Assembly: GCA_028292305.1 (NCBI GenBank)
Contig: JAQGMQ010000376.1
Coordinates: forward strand, 1-14,101
Direction: 5' to 3'
DNA length: 14,101 bases
Origin: Rhodoferax sp.
GTDB taxonomy: Bacteria; Pseudomonadota; Gammaproteobacteria; Burkholderiales; Burkholderiaceae_C
The notes under the pieces are model-generated. The model made no database searches, was not told the DNA's origin, and was given only the letters and a program-made list of their open reading frames with translations. Positions 6,247-14,101 of this stretch are shown piece by piece. Position 1 is the stretch's first letter; every line of letters starts with the position of its first letter. The translations under genes and the position numbers were made by a program.

Positions 6247-7086
6247 TCAGGCGTTGCTGCGCGGCGCCATCACGATGCGTGGCCCGCTGGCCGGCCGCAG
6301 GAAAGCGAACAGCCCCAGCACCAGGAACGCCACATAAGCCAGCACCTCGCCCCACACCGGCGCGGCCTGGTAGCCGAACAGGCCGGCCAGCACCGAGCCG
6401 AGCACGCTGTCCATCGGCAGGCTGTCGCTCATGTCGAACACCACGCCTTGCAGCTGGTTCCACCAGCCGGCTTCGTGCAGCGCGCGCAGCGCACTGGCCA
6501 GCAGGCCAGCGGCGACGAACAGGATGAAGATGCCGGTCCAGCGGAAAAAGCGGCGCAGGTTGATGCGCAGGCCGCCGCTGTAGATGCCCCAGCCCACCAC
6601 GGCGGCCACGGCGATGCCGAGCAACGCGCCCAGCGGCGCCCCGACGCCATCGCTCTGCTGGAACACGGCCAGCAAGAAGAACACCGACTCCAGCCCCTCG
6701 CGGGCCACGGCGAAGAACACCATGCCGACCAATGCCAGGCCCTGGCGGTCGTTGCCGGCGAAAGCCTTGTCGACCGACGAACGCAGTGCGCCACCGATGG
6801 ACATGGCGGCTTGCCGCATCCAGAACACCATGGCGGTGAGCACCACCACTGCGATCAGGCCAACCGCGGCTTCAAACAGCTCCTGCTGCTTCTGCGGAAA
6901 TTCGGCACTGAGCCACTGCAGCCCGGCCCCGACAAACAGCGACAGCGCCACGGCCAGGAACACGCCGGTCCAGACCACGGGCATCCACGCGCCGCGCCCG
7001 CTTTGGCGCAGGTAGCCGGCGACGATGCCGACGATGAGCGCGGCTTCGATGCCTTCGCGCAGCATGATCAAAAACGGAATCAACAT
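6247..7086 (-). CDS. efeU: EfeU, ferrous iron permease of the Ftr1/OFeT family
   Basis: 279 residues, full length for the family, with about seven hydrophobic segments. The two REGxE iron-path motifs are intact: Arg10-Glu11-Gly-Ile-Glu14 in the first membrane helix and Arg129-Glu130-Gly-Leu-Glu133 in the fourth. It imports iron across the inner membrane, coupled in this system to EfeO and EfeB in the periplasm. It is the first gene of the leftward efeUOBM operon, and a palindromic Fur-like site lies 53 bp upstream. The ATG at 7086 has no strong ribosome site, but no better start exists, because the REGIE motif must stay near the N-terminus. Confidence 0.95.
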   Translation of the reverse strand: MLIPFLIMLREGIEAALIVGIVAGYLRQSGRGAWMPVVWTGVFLAVALSLFVGAGLQWLSAEFPQKQQELFEAAVGLIAVVVLTAMVFWMRQAAMSIGGALRSSVDKAFAGNDRQGLALVGMVFFAVAREGLESVFFLLAVFQQSDGVGAPLGALLGIAVAAVVGWGIYSGGLRINLRRFFRWTGIFILFVAAGLLASALRALHEAGWWNQLQGVVFDMSDSLPMDSVLGSVLAGLFGYQAAPVWGEVLAYVAFLVLGLFAFLRPASGPRIVMAPRSNA

Positions 7087-7132
7087 GGGGATAGGGGCAG
7101 CGGGCGGGTAGGCAGCGGATAGGAGAAAGTCG

Positions 7133-7157
7133 CGATTAAATGCGAATTAATCGTATT
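7133..7157. promoter_or_regulatory. Palindromic Fur-like operator upstream of efeU
   Basis: Two overlapping dyads lie in an AT-rich patch: CGATTAA-N7-TTAATCG (7133-7153, perfect arms) and AATGCGA-N5-TCGTATT (7139-7157, one mismatch). The second aligns with the 19-bp extended Fur consensus at about 13 of 19 positions by my count. On the efeU strand TTTAAT inside the patch could be a -10. Efe operons are commonly Fur-repressed, so the position is right, but the match is only moderate. Confidence 0.4.
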
Positions 7158-7222
7158 CCATAAGTGACGAATGGCATCTTTACAGACGCTGCATCACACG
7201 CTGCCCCCAGCGAAGGCGCGCC

Positions 7223-7251
7223 TTGACGCTCGCCAATTTTGTGGCGATACT
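7223..7251 (+). promoter_or_regulatory. Sigma-70 promoter of the radical SAM gene
   Basis: TTGACG (7223-7228) and GATACT (7246-7251) are separated by exactly 17 bp, 5/6 and 4/6 matches to the consensus. The predicted start near 7258 leaves a leader of only about 15 nt without a Shine-Dalgarno sequence. The -10 is covered by the LexA site. Confidence 0.6.
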
Positions 7252-7269
7252 GTAATTAAATACAGTATC
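7246..7269. promoter_or_regulatory. LexA (SOS) box over the -10 of the radical SAM gene
   Basis: CTGTAATTAAATACAG (7250-7265) is a perfect CTGT-N8-ACAG LexA site of the E. coli/betaproteobacterial type. The symmetry extends to GATACTGTA-N6-TACAGTATC, nine perfect pairs on each side. It overlaps the -10 and start site and ends 4 bp before the ATG at 7274, the ideal place for repression. The divergent efeU start is 160 bp away, so control of efeU is not expected. Confidence 0.85.
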
Positions 7270-7273
7270 AAAA

Positions 7274-8383
7274 ATGGACGAAGTGCACATCCCTCTTCAG
7301 TCGATCAAGGGCCGTGGTGCGGCCACACGCCTGGCCCACCGGTTCGAGCGCGATTTGCGCGGCGCATTCGACGATGGCTGGGGCACGCTGGAAGAGGGTG
7401 CGGCCGAGGCCGGTGCGCCAGCCACCGAAGTCCGCTTCGAAGACGCCAAAAGCGCCATCACGCAAAACAGCTCGCCCGACATTCCCTTCGACTACGGCCT
7501 CAACCCCTATCGCGGTTGCGAACACGGCTGCATCTACTGCTACGCCCGGCCCACGCACAGCTATCTGAACTTGTCACCAGGTCTTGACTTCGAAACGCGG
7601 CTGATCGCCAAGCGCAACCTGGCCGAGGTGCTGACGCGTGATCTGCTGGCGCCGCGCTACGTGCCGCGCATGATCGCCATCGGCACCGTGACCGACGCCT
7701 ACCAGCCCGTGGAGCGCGAGCTTGGCATCACCCGCGCCGCGCTCGAAGTGTTGTCGCGCTGCGGCCATCCGCTGTCGATCGTCACCAAAGGCAGCGGGGT
7801 GGAGCGCGACATCGACTTGCTGGCGCCGATGGCTGCGCAGGGCCTGGCGGCGGTCTATGTGACGGTGACCACGCTCGATGGCGCCCTGGCACGCAAGCTG
7901 GAGCCGCGCGCCGCTGCCCCGCACCGGCGGCTGCGCACCATCCGCACGCTGACCGAAGCCGGCATTCCGGTGGGGGTGAGCGTGGCGCCGCAGATTCCGT
8001 TCATCAACGACGACATGGAGCAGGTACTGGCAGCGGCCTACGACGCCGGCGCCCGGTCGGCCTTCTACACCGTGCTGCGTTTGCCTTGGGAAGTGAGCCC
8101 GCTGTTCCGGCAGTGGCTCGAGCTGCATTACCCGCAGCGGGCCGATCGCATCATGGCCCGGGTGCACGACCTGCATGGCCTCACCGACGAACAGCGGCAG
8201 AACGGCAAGGACTACGACGCGAATTTCGCCACGCGCATGAAGGGCAGCGGGCTTTGGGCCGACCTCATCAAACAGCGGTTCGAGAAAGCCTGTGCGCGCC
8301 TGGGCATGAACCTGCAGCGCCGTGAATCCACGGTGGCGCTGTTCCGCCCGGCCAGCCTGCGCGGCCAGGGTTCACTGTTTTAA
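7274..8383 (+). CDS. PA0069-family radical SAM protein (SplB-like), SOS-controlled
   Basis: 369 residues. The N-terminal IKGRGA motif is typical of the PA0069/Rv2578c group. The radical SAM cluster motif is GCEHGCIYCYARP with Cys82, Cys86 and Cys89 (CxxxCxxC), which binds a [4Fe-4S] cluster that cleaves S-adenosylmethionine. The group resembles spore photoproduct lyase (SplB), which reverses a UV lesion in DNA, but the reaction of PA0069 proteins is not established to my knowledge. The start at 7274 is fixed by the nearness of the KGRGA motif; there is no ribosome site and the leader is very short. A perfect LexA box at the promoter puts the gene in the DNA damage response, supporting a role in repair or damage tolerance. 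Its 3' end overlaps the convergent eptA by 12 bp. Confidence 0.92.
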   Translation: MDEVHIPLQSIKGRGAATRLAHRFERDLRGAFDDGWGTLEEGAAEAGAPATEVRFEDAKSAITQNSSPDIPFDYGLNPYRGCEHGCIYCYARPTHSYLNLSPGLDFETRLIAKRNLAEVLTRDLLAPRYVPRMIAIGTVTDAYQPVERELGITRAALEVLSRCGHPLSIVTKGSGVERDIDLLAPMAAQGLAAVYVTVTTLDGALARKLEPRAAAPHRRLRTIRTLTEAGIPVGVSVAPQIPFINDDMEQVLAAAYDAGARSAFYTVLRLPWEVSPLFRQWLELHYPQRADRIMARVHDLHGLTDEQRQNGKDYDANFATRMKGSGLWADLIKQRFEKACARLGMNLQRRESTVALFRPASLRGQGSLF

Positions 8384-10108
8384 GGCGGCGTCGGCGACGG
8401 TCGCCACGCGCTGCGCGGCGCAGGGGCGGAACAGGTCGAGCGCGGGCTTGTAGACACTGGTTTGCACGCCGAGCAGGCCCAGCACCGAATGAAAGTAGTT
8501 GTCGTGTGTCAGGCGTTCGTCGGCGCGCTGGCGCAGGCAGGCGCTGTCGATGTGGTTGCGCTGCTCGAACGCGGGCGACATCCAGGTGATCCACGGCACG
8601 TGTTTCTGCACGTCGGGCGCGATGTTGTAGGGCATGCCGTGCAGGTAGATGTTGTTTTCGCCGAGCGACTCGCCGTGGTCGGCCACGTACATCATCGCCG
8701 GCGCGCTGGTGTTCTCCTGCGTCTTCAGCCAGCCGATGGCGGCGGTGAGCACATGGTCGGTGTAGCGAATGGTGTTGTCGTAAGAATTCACCAACTGCTC
8801 CGACGAACAATCCTGCAGCGCGTTGCTGGTGCATTCGGGCATGAACTTCTTGTAGGCCGCCGGCACGCGTTTGTAATACGACGGGCCATGGCCGCCCATC
8901 TGGTGCAGCACCACCACGACGCCTTTGGCACGGCGTTCTGAGGGCAGGGCTTTGACGCGCGCGTCCAGGTCCTTCAGCAGAATCTCGTCGAAACATTCAC
9001 CGTCGCTGCACAGGCCGGACACCTGCAGCTGCGTGGTGCTGGCGTTCGGCACGCGGTCGCAGGTGCCCTTGCAGCCAGACTGGTTGTCGATCCACAGCAC
9101 CGCCATGCCGCTGCGCTGCACCACATCGAGCAGGCCTTCGTAGTTGGCCTTGCGGTCCTCGAAGGCGGTCTTGCCCAGGTGCGAGAACATGCAGGGCACC
9201 GATGCGGCGGTGTTGGTGCCGCAGGACCACGCATTGCGGAAACTCACGATCTGCTCACCTGCCAGCTCGGGCGTGGTGGGCCGGCCGTAGCCGTTCAGCG
9301 CGAAGTTACCGGCCCGGCCGGTCTCGCCCAGCACCAGCAGCAACAGCGGCGGCTTTGCGGCGGCACTGGCCACGGCGGGGGTGACGAGGTGCGCGTCTTC
9401 GCCGATCGGCAGGATCTTGCTCTCGTCGCGGCCGAACGGCTTGGCGGCCACGCGACCCAGCGCATAGAACGAGTTCAGCGGATTGACCAGGTAGCGCACC
9501 TGCGTGTGGTTGCGCATCAGCGACGACAGCGGCTGAAAGATCGAAAAACCGGCGCCCACCAGCACCGCCAGGCCCACGACGAACGTGAGCAGGTTGCGCC
9601 CCAACTGGCGCAGCACCGGCGCGGTCTGCAGCGGTTGACGCCAGACCCACCAGGCCGGCAGGCCGCCGAACAGCAGGAGGGCGCCCAGCATCTTCCAGCT
9701 CAGCAGATCGCGGGTCTCGTGCATGTCGGTCTGCAGAGCGTTGACCATCATGGTCGGGTCGATCACCACGCCGTAGGACAGCATGAAATAGGCGCCCGCC
9801 GCCGCCGAGATCAGGAACAGCGTGATCACGGGCTTGAGCGTCCAGCGCCAGGCGAACAGGCCGAGCAGGGCGGCGGTGGCGCCGGTGATCATCAGCACGC
9901 AAGAGATGCCGAACCACAGGCCGCGTGCGCCGTGCAGCTCGGGCATCTGCGCGAGTTCGCGCCACAGCGGGAGGTTGCAGACGGTGGCGATCCACACGCT
10001 GGCCGCGAGCAGCAGTCCGAGCGGTGTGCCGCGGGTGCGCAGGAATGCGAAACGCCCTGGTGCCGGGGCGGGAGCAGAGGGCGCAGTGGGGGGCAGTGAC
10101 CGGGACAT
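8372..10108 (-). CDS. eptA: Lipid A phosphoethanolamine transferase (EptA/MCR family)
   Basis: 578 residues. The N-terminal part (about 28-190) holds five hydrophobic segments. The periplasmic sulfatase-like domain follows, with ETGRA (Glu262, metal ligand), the nucleophile Thr300 in CGTNTAASVPCMFS, HQMGGHGPSYYKR, and YVADHGESLGENNIYLHGMPY supplying further zinc ligands. Several Cys pairs in the periplasmic part fit the disulfides of this family. It moves phosphoethanolamine from phosphatidylethanolamine to lipid A, lowering surface charge and polymyxin binding. It could also act on another lipid or sugar acceptor; the subfamily is not certain. No ribosome site precedes the ATG at 10108. A PmrA-like box lies 27 bp upstream; no two-component genes are adjacent. 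Confidence 0.93.
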   Translation of the reverse strand: MSRSLPPTAPSAPAPAPGRFAFLRTRGTPLGLLLAASVWIATVCNLPLWRELAQMPELHGARGLWFGISCVLMITGATAALLGLFAWRWTLKPVITLFLISAAAGAYFMLSYGVVIDPTMMVNALQTDMHETRDLLSWKMLGALLLFGGLPAWWVWRQPLQTAPVLRQLGRNLLTFVVGLAVLVGAGFSIFQPLSSLMRNHTQVRYLVNPLNSFYALGRVAAKPFGRDESKILPIGEDAHLVTPAVASAAAKPPLLLLVLGETGRAGNFALNGYGRPTTPELAGEQIVSFRNAWSCGTNTAASVPCMFSHLGKTAFEDRKANYEGLLDVVQRSGMAVLWIDNQSGCKGTCDRVPNASTTQLQVSGLCSDGECFDEILLKDLDARVKALPSERRAKGVVVVLHQMGGHGPSYYKRVPAAYKKFMPECTSNALQDCSSEQLVNSYDNTIRYTDHVLTAAIGWLKTQENTSAPAMMYVADHGESLGENNIYLHGMPYNIAPDVQKHVPWITWMSPAFEQRNHIDSACLRQRADERLTHDNYFHSVLGLLGVQTSVYKPALDLFRPCAAQRVATVADAALKQ

Positions 10109-10134
10109 GCCGGCATTGTGAGAATGCGGCGGGC

Positions 10135-10151
10135 CTTAAGGTAGCGTTAAG
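10135..10151 (-). promoter_or_regulatory. PmrA/BasR-like box upstream of eptA
   Basis: On the eptA strand the direct repeat reads CTTAAC-GCTAC-CTTAAG, matching the PmrA consensus YTTAAG-N5-YTTAAG with one mismatch. It sits where a -35 would be, with CACAAT (10115-10120) 14 nt downstream as a possible -10. That would put the start of transcription at or next to the ATG at 10108, so either the mRNA is nearly leaderless or another -10 is used. PmrA controls eptA in enterics, which makes the pairing meaningful. Confidence 0.55.
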
Positions 10152-10215
10152 GGTCGGCAACGCATCTTTAGAGAAGCGCGACTAGGCGTTTTACGCCCAT
10201 CTGGCCGCGGCGCGG

Positions 10216-10608
10216 TCAACGCTTGCTGTGTTTCGTTGCAGCCTTGCGCGCAGATGGTTTTTTGGTCGCGGCTCGGGCCTTCGGCGGCGTGCCCGACCGC
10301 AGGGCCGCTTCAAACGCCCGGCGGCCCCACAAAGTAGCGGTGGCCCGGTCTTCGAACACGTCCACCGGCGCCTGCCGGTAGCTGAGGCTGGCCGTCTTGC
10401 CGGCGCGCTGGTACGTGAACGCAGGCAGACCGAGCGCATCGAAAAAACCAGCGCTCTCGGCATCGGCCTTGAGGTAGAGCGTGTCCTGGGCGATCAGCGC
10501 GATCATGCGGCCCTCATGGTAGATGCCGTGGCCGCCAAACATGCGTTTGGCCTGGATACGGCCCAGGCCGGCGAAGACCTCATGCAGGCTGTCGACGAAC
10601 GCACTCAC
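10216..10608 (-). CDS. TfoX N-terminal-domain protein with a basic tail
   Basis: 130 residues. The TfoX/Sxy N-terminal domain occupies about residues 8-100 (AKRMFGGHGIYHEGRMIALI, then LYLKAD and FTYQRAGK). The C-terminal TfoX domain is missing, as in many short relatives. The last 30 residues are Lys/Ala/Arg-rich (TKKPSARKAATKHSKR) and could bind nucleic acid. Full-length TfoX activates competence genes; short proteins like this one have no proven role and are often just called TfoX/Sxy family. The start is GTG at 10608, with GGAG 7 nt upstream; a nearby ATG at 10615 is out of frame. It follows fghA by 71 bp on the same strand and may be co-transcribed. Confidence 0.85.
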   Translation of the reverse strand: MSAFVDSLHEVFAGLGRIQAKRMFGGHGIYHEGRMIALIAQDTLYLKADAESAGFFDALGLPAFTYQRAGKTASLSYRQAPVDVFEDRATATLWGRRAFEAALRSGTPPKARAATKKPSARKAATKHSKR

Positions 10609-10679
10609 TGGTCATCTCCGTGTTGTGTTTTGCGGTGTCGGGCGCTTTGGCGGGCGTTTTGGGGGGCGAGAGCCAAAAT

Positions 10680-11549
10680 TCAGCGAACGATGATGTCCGT
10701 CAGTGCCGCCTCGTGGTGGCGCAGGTGGTCGGCCATGAAACTCTGGATGAAGTAGTAGCCATGGTCATAACCCGCGTGACGGCGCAAGGTGAGCGGCTGG
10801 CCCAGACCGGCACAGGCGGCTTCGAACAAATCGGGATGCAGCTGCTCGGCGAGAAATTTGTCGGCCAGGCCCTGGTCGATCAGGATGCCGGCCGGGTAGG
10901 GCGCCACGGGCTGGTGCTGCATCAGCTGGGTTGCGTCATGTTCGATCCAGCGGCTGCGGTCGGCACCCAGGTAGCCGGTGAAGGCTTTTTCGCCCCAGGG
11001 GCATTGCGTGGGCGCACAGATCGGCGCCAGGGCCGACACCGACTTGAACACGCCAGGATGCCGCAGCGCCAGCGTCAGCGCGCCGTGCCCACCCATCGAA
11101 TGACCGAACAGGCCCAGGCGCGTGATGTCGATGGGCAACCGCGCGGCCAACAGCGGCAGCAGTTCCTTCACCAGATAACTTTCCATGCGCCAATGGCTGG
11201 CCCATGGCGCCTCGGTGGCGTCCAGATAAAAACCCGCGCCCACGCCGAAGTCCCAGCTGGCAGATTCACCGGCCACGTTTGCGCCGCGCGGGCTGGTGTC
11301 GGGTGCGATCAGCGCCATGCCCAGGTCGGCTGCGAGCCGCTGCGCGCCGGCCTTGGTCATGAAGGTTTCCTCATTGCAGGTCAGCCCGGCCAGGTACATC
11401 AGCCCTGGCACCGTGCCACCTTCGGCCTGCGGCGGCAGGAACACCGAGAACCGCATCGGCAAGCCGATCTCGCGCGACGCGTGTTCGTAGAACCGCTGCA
11501 CACCGCCGAAGCAGCGGTGCTCGGATAGCAACTTCAAGTCATCAGACAT
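10680..11549 (-). CDS. fghA: S-formylglutathione hydrolase
   Basis: 289 residues, an alpha/beta hydrolase of the esterase D type and full length. The nucleophile elbow is GHSMGGHGA with Ser151. The other triad members are Asp in DQGLADKF (most likely Asp230) and His263 in YDHGYYF. Other family marks are MYLAGLTCNEETF with its conserved Cys, and APDTSPRG. It hydrolyses S-formylglutathione to formate and glutathione in the cytoplasm, the second step of glutathione-dependent formaldehyde detoxification. It begins 12 bp after the frmA stop codon with AAGG as ribosome site, so the two are an operon in pathway order. After its stop a TTTTGG/CCAAAA dyad (10657-10678) lies in the gap before the TfoX-like gene; it has no U-run. 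Confidence 0.95.
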   Translation of the reverse strand: MSDDLKLLSEHRCFGGVQRFYEHASREIGLPMRFSVFLPPQAEGGTVPGLMYLAGLTCNEETFMTKAGAQRLAADLGMALIAPDTSPRGANVAGESASWDFGVGAGFYLDATEAPWASHWRMESYLVKELLPLLAARLPIDITRLGLFGHSMGGHGALTLALRHPGVFKSVSALAPICAPTQCPWGEKAFTGYLGADRSRWIEHDATQLMQHQPVAPYPAGILIDQGLADKFLAEQLHPDLFEAACAGLGQPLTLRRHAGYDHGYYFIQSFMADHLRHHEAALTDIIVR

Positions 11550-11561
11550 TTACAACCTTGC

Positions 11562-12668
<1,107 letters not shown>

Positions 12669-12706
12669 GGGGTTGGGTTCCTGAGGGCTGAATTGGGTGG
12701 TGATGA

Positions 12707-12712
12707 ACTATA
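12707..12712 (-). promoter_or_regulatory. Possible -10 element for frmA
   Basis: TATAGT on the frmA strand is a 5/6 match to TATAAT, 38 bp upstream of the ATG, in otherwise GC-rich DNA. No convincing -35 is present at 17 bp (CAAACC there), so this is a weak call. Confidence 0.3.
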
Positions 12713-12901
12713 GCGGCGTGGGGTGGGGAGGTTTGGGTTGAGGTTGTTGGAAGTTTTCGGTTGGCGTTGACCAGACGCTGGCAGGGAGTCGCCCGGCGGC
12801 AACCCGCAGCCTGGGACCGCGCGCTCGGGCGCTACCGCCATCGCTGCGCTCGGCGACAGCCGAACATCCAACTGCCGTGGCGGGGGGCGGCGCTGTCTTG
12901 T

Positions 12902-12938
12902 CCCCTCTGCTGCGTGCGGGAGAGGGCTGGGGTGAGGG
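12902..12938. repeat. Degenerate copy of a dispersed proteobacterial intergenic repeat
   Basis: CCCTCT (12903-12908) and AGAGGG (12921-12926) form a stem around a GC-rich loop, followed by CTGGGGTGAGGG. This matches the widely scattered CCCTCTCCC...GGGAGAGGG-TTGGGGTGAGGG element of many proteobacteria, with the left arm shortened. Frames through it give the tell-tale LTPALSR and PHPSPLP peptides seen when this repeat is mistranslated. The recognition is from memory; copy number elsewhere in the genome is not visible here. Confidence 0.5.
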
Positions 12939-13007
12939 TCGAATCGGAGTAACGGGACGTTAACCAACGTTGACAAATCAACCACACATGACGACCGAAC
13001 CAGGCCC

Positions 13008-13053
13008 TTGGACAAGCTCGGAACGAACGGGGAAGAGCAGCTTCGACGAGCTC
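13008..13053. repeat. Two similar 13-mers of the TTCGACAAGCTC repeat type
   Basis: CTTGGACAAGCTC (13008-13020) and CTTCGACGAGCTC (13041-13053) are direct repeats matching at 11 of 13 bases. The first is followed by GAACGAACGG. This resembles the TTCGACAAGCTC...GAACGG intergenic element common in Comamonadaceae genomes, here decayed or partly duplicated. The family assignment is from memory and tentative. Confidence 0.35.
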
Positions 13054-13082
13054 ATCCAGACGGCACACGCCCCAACAACCCC

Positions 13083-14101
13083 TTACCTGAACCCCACCCG
13101 ATCCAGCATCTGCTGCACCTTCGTCTGATTCGCCCCAATCGCGCTGATCGGAATCGTCTCGCTCTTGAACGACCCACCCGTCATCGCCTGCAACGCCGGA
13201 TTCGGCACCTGCACGCCCTTCGCCGTAGGCCACTCGTTGTTGCCGTTGGCAAAATAATTCTGCGCCTCCGGGCTCGCCAGATACTCCATCAGCTTCATCG
13301 CATTGCCGGGATTCTTGGCATACCGGGCCACCGCGCCACCCGCGATGTTGAGGTGCGTGCCCCATGAATCCTGGTTCGGAAACACCACGCCCACCTTCTC
13401 GGCGACTGCCTTGTCCTGCGCGTTGGCCGACCGCATCATCCGCGCAAGGTAATACGAATTGGTGACGGCGATGCCGCATTCGCCCGAGGCCACAGCCTTG
13501 ATCTGGTCGGTGTCGGCGCCTTTCGGGTCGCGCGCCATGTTGGCCACCAGGCCCTTGAGCCATTGCTCGGCCTTGACCTCGCCCATGTGTTCGGTGACCG
13601 CCCCGAACAGGCTCAGGTTGTACGGGTGCGAGCCCGAGCGGATGCACAGCTTGCCCTTGTTCACCGGGTCGGCGAGCTTCTCATAGGTGTCGACGTCGGT
13701 CTTCTTCACGCGGTCCTTGTCGAACACCACGATGCGGGCCCGGGTCGAGTAGCCGAACCAGGCGATGCCACCGTCGGCCGCGGGCTTGGCGCGCAGGTTC
13801 ATGGGGATCACGTCTTCCAGCAATTTGGAATGGATCGGCTGGAACAGGCCGGCCTTTTCGCCGCTGTACAGCCGGGCCGCGTCGACCAGCAGGATCACAT
13901 CGGCCGGTGAGGCGCTGCCCTCGGCCTTCAGGCGGGCGAGAATGCCGGCATCGTCGGCGTCGACGCGGTTGATGCGGATGCCGGTGGCCTTGGTGAAGTT
14001 GGAATACAGGGCTTCGTCGGTCTGGTAGTGGCGGGCCGAATACAGGTTCACGACCTGGTCCTGGGCCATTGCGCCTGCGGCCACGGCCGCCAGTGCGCAT
14101 G
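13083..14101 (-). CDS. Periplasmic Fe(3+)-binding ABC transporter protein (FbpA/FutA/IdiA type), 5' end outside window
   Basis: 338 residues are visible; the frame is open to the right edge, so the true start is beyond 14101. The first visible residues, CALAAVAAGAMAQ, are the end of a Sec signal peptide with likely cleavage after AMA. The mature protein starts QDQVVNLYSARHYQTDEALY, typical of ferric-binding proteins, and continues with ADVILLVDAARLY, RSGSHPYNLSLFG and the paired tyrosines in TNSYYLARMM that coordinate Fe(3+) in this family. It would deliver ferric iron to an inner-membrane ABC permease, whose genes are not in the window. An in-frame GTG at 14084 falls inside the signal peptide and is not the start. 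It gives the organism an iron route separate from EfeUOB. Confidence 0.93.
   Translation of the reverse strand, partial: CALAAVAAGAMAQDQVVNLYSARHYQTDEALYSNFTKATGIRINRVDADDAGILARLKAEGSASPADVILLVDAARLYSGEKAGLFQPIHSKLLEDVIPMNLRAKPAADGGIAWFGYSTRARIVVFDKDRVKKTDVDTYEKLADPVNKGKLCIRSGSHPYNLSLFGAVTEHMGEVKAEQWLKGLVANMARDPKGADTDQIKAVASGECGIAVTNSYYLARMMRSANAQDKAVAEKVGVVFPNQDSWGTHLNIAGGAVARYAKNPGNAMKLMEYLASPEAQNYFANGNNEWPTAKGVQVPNPALQAMTGGSFKSETIPISAIGANQTKVQQMLDRVGFR

Larger units (their letters stand above)
12713..13082. other. Gene-free gap with degenerate intergenic repeats
   Basis: About 370 bp between the frmA promoter region and the stop of the iron-binding protein gene. No frame here has a plausible start, ribosome site or recognisable protein. 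The stretch 12902-12938 and the pair at 13008-13053 resemble dispersed repeats (listed separately). No tRNA, small RNA promoter or U-run terminator is evident. The end of the iron-binding protein gene therefore has no visible intrinsic terminator. Confidence 0.6.

Noticed and set aside
10185..10197. GGCGT-TTT-ACGCC hairpin as an intrinsic terminator after the TfoX-like gene
   Set aside because: Only five pairs with a three-base loop, and no U-run downstream on either strand.
12832..13647. 271-codon frame overlapping the iron-binding gene and the intergenic repeats
   Set aside because: It is a shadow of the iron-binding gene that runs on into repeat DNA, giving the LTPALSR peptide characteristic of mistranslated intergenic repeats.
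13681..14100. 139-codon frame starting with an ATG at the right edge
   Set aside because: It is out of frame with the ferric-binding protein, whose frame continues through its signal peptide to the window edge; the ATG frame has no domain.

Overview
The window is high-GC DNA, gene-dense on both strands. Its gene content (NasT-like regulator with NarX-type sensor domains, EfeUOB iron importer, class III ADH/FghA pair, E. coli-type LexA box) fits a betaproteobacterium, most likely Burkholderiales of the Comamonadaceae type. That placement is inference from protein style and intergenic repeats, not a database match.

Left part (1-2832): a nitrate uptake module. A NarK/NasA-type nitrate transporter runs off the left edge on the minus strand. 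Divergent from it is a 431-residue protein: NasT-like receiver, ANTAR RNA-binding domain, then two PilJ/NarX-type repeats each with a P-box. Between them, on the transporter strand, lie a sigma-54 promoter and, starting about 3 nt after its predicted start site, two ANTAR-type hexaloop hairpins. This looks like nitrate-responsive antitermination under nitrogen control, analogous in logic to NasR/nasF of Klebsiella but with a different sensor. A small SnoaL-like protein follows the regulator.

Middle (2854-7157): a leftward iron uptake operon, efeU-efeO-efeB-efeM. The EfeO protein keeps its cupredoxin domain, but its M75 domain has lost the HxxE metal motif. The downstream stand-alone M75 protein (efeM) keeps it, so the ancestral EfeO job appears divided between two proteins. 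A palindromic, Fur-like operator precedes efeU.

7223-10151: a PA0069-type radical SAM enzyme read rightward from a promoter whose -10 is buried in a perfect LexA (SOS) box, overlapping tail-to-tail with an eptA-type lipid A phosphoethanolamine transferase read leftward. Upstream of eptA is a PmrA/BasR-like direct repeat.

10216-12668: leftward frmA-fghA-tfoX-like genes (glutathione-dependent formaldehyde detoxification plus a small TfoX N-terminal-domain protein). 12669-13082 has no convincing gene and holds degenerate intergenic repeats. 13083-14101: a leftward periplasmic Fe(3+)-binding ABC protein whose start lies beyond the right edge. Iron acquisition is thus represented twice.
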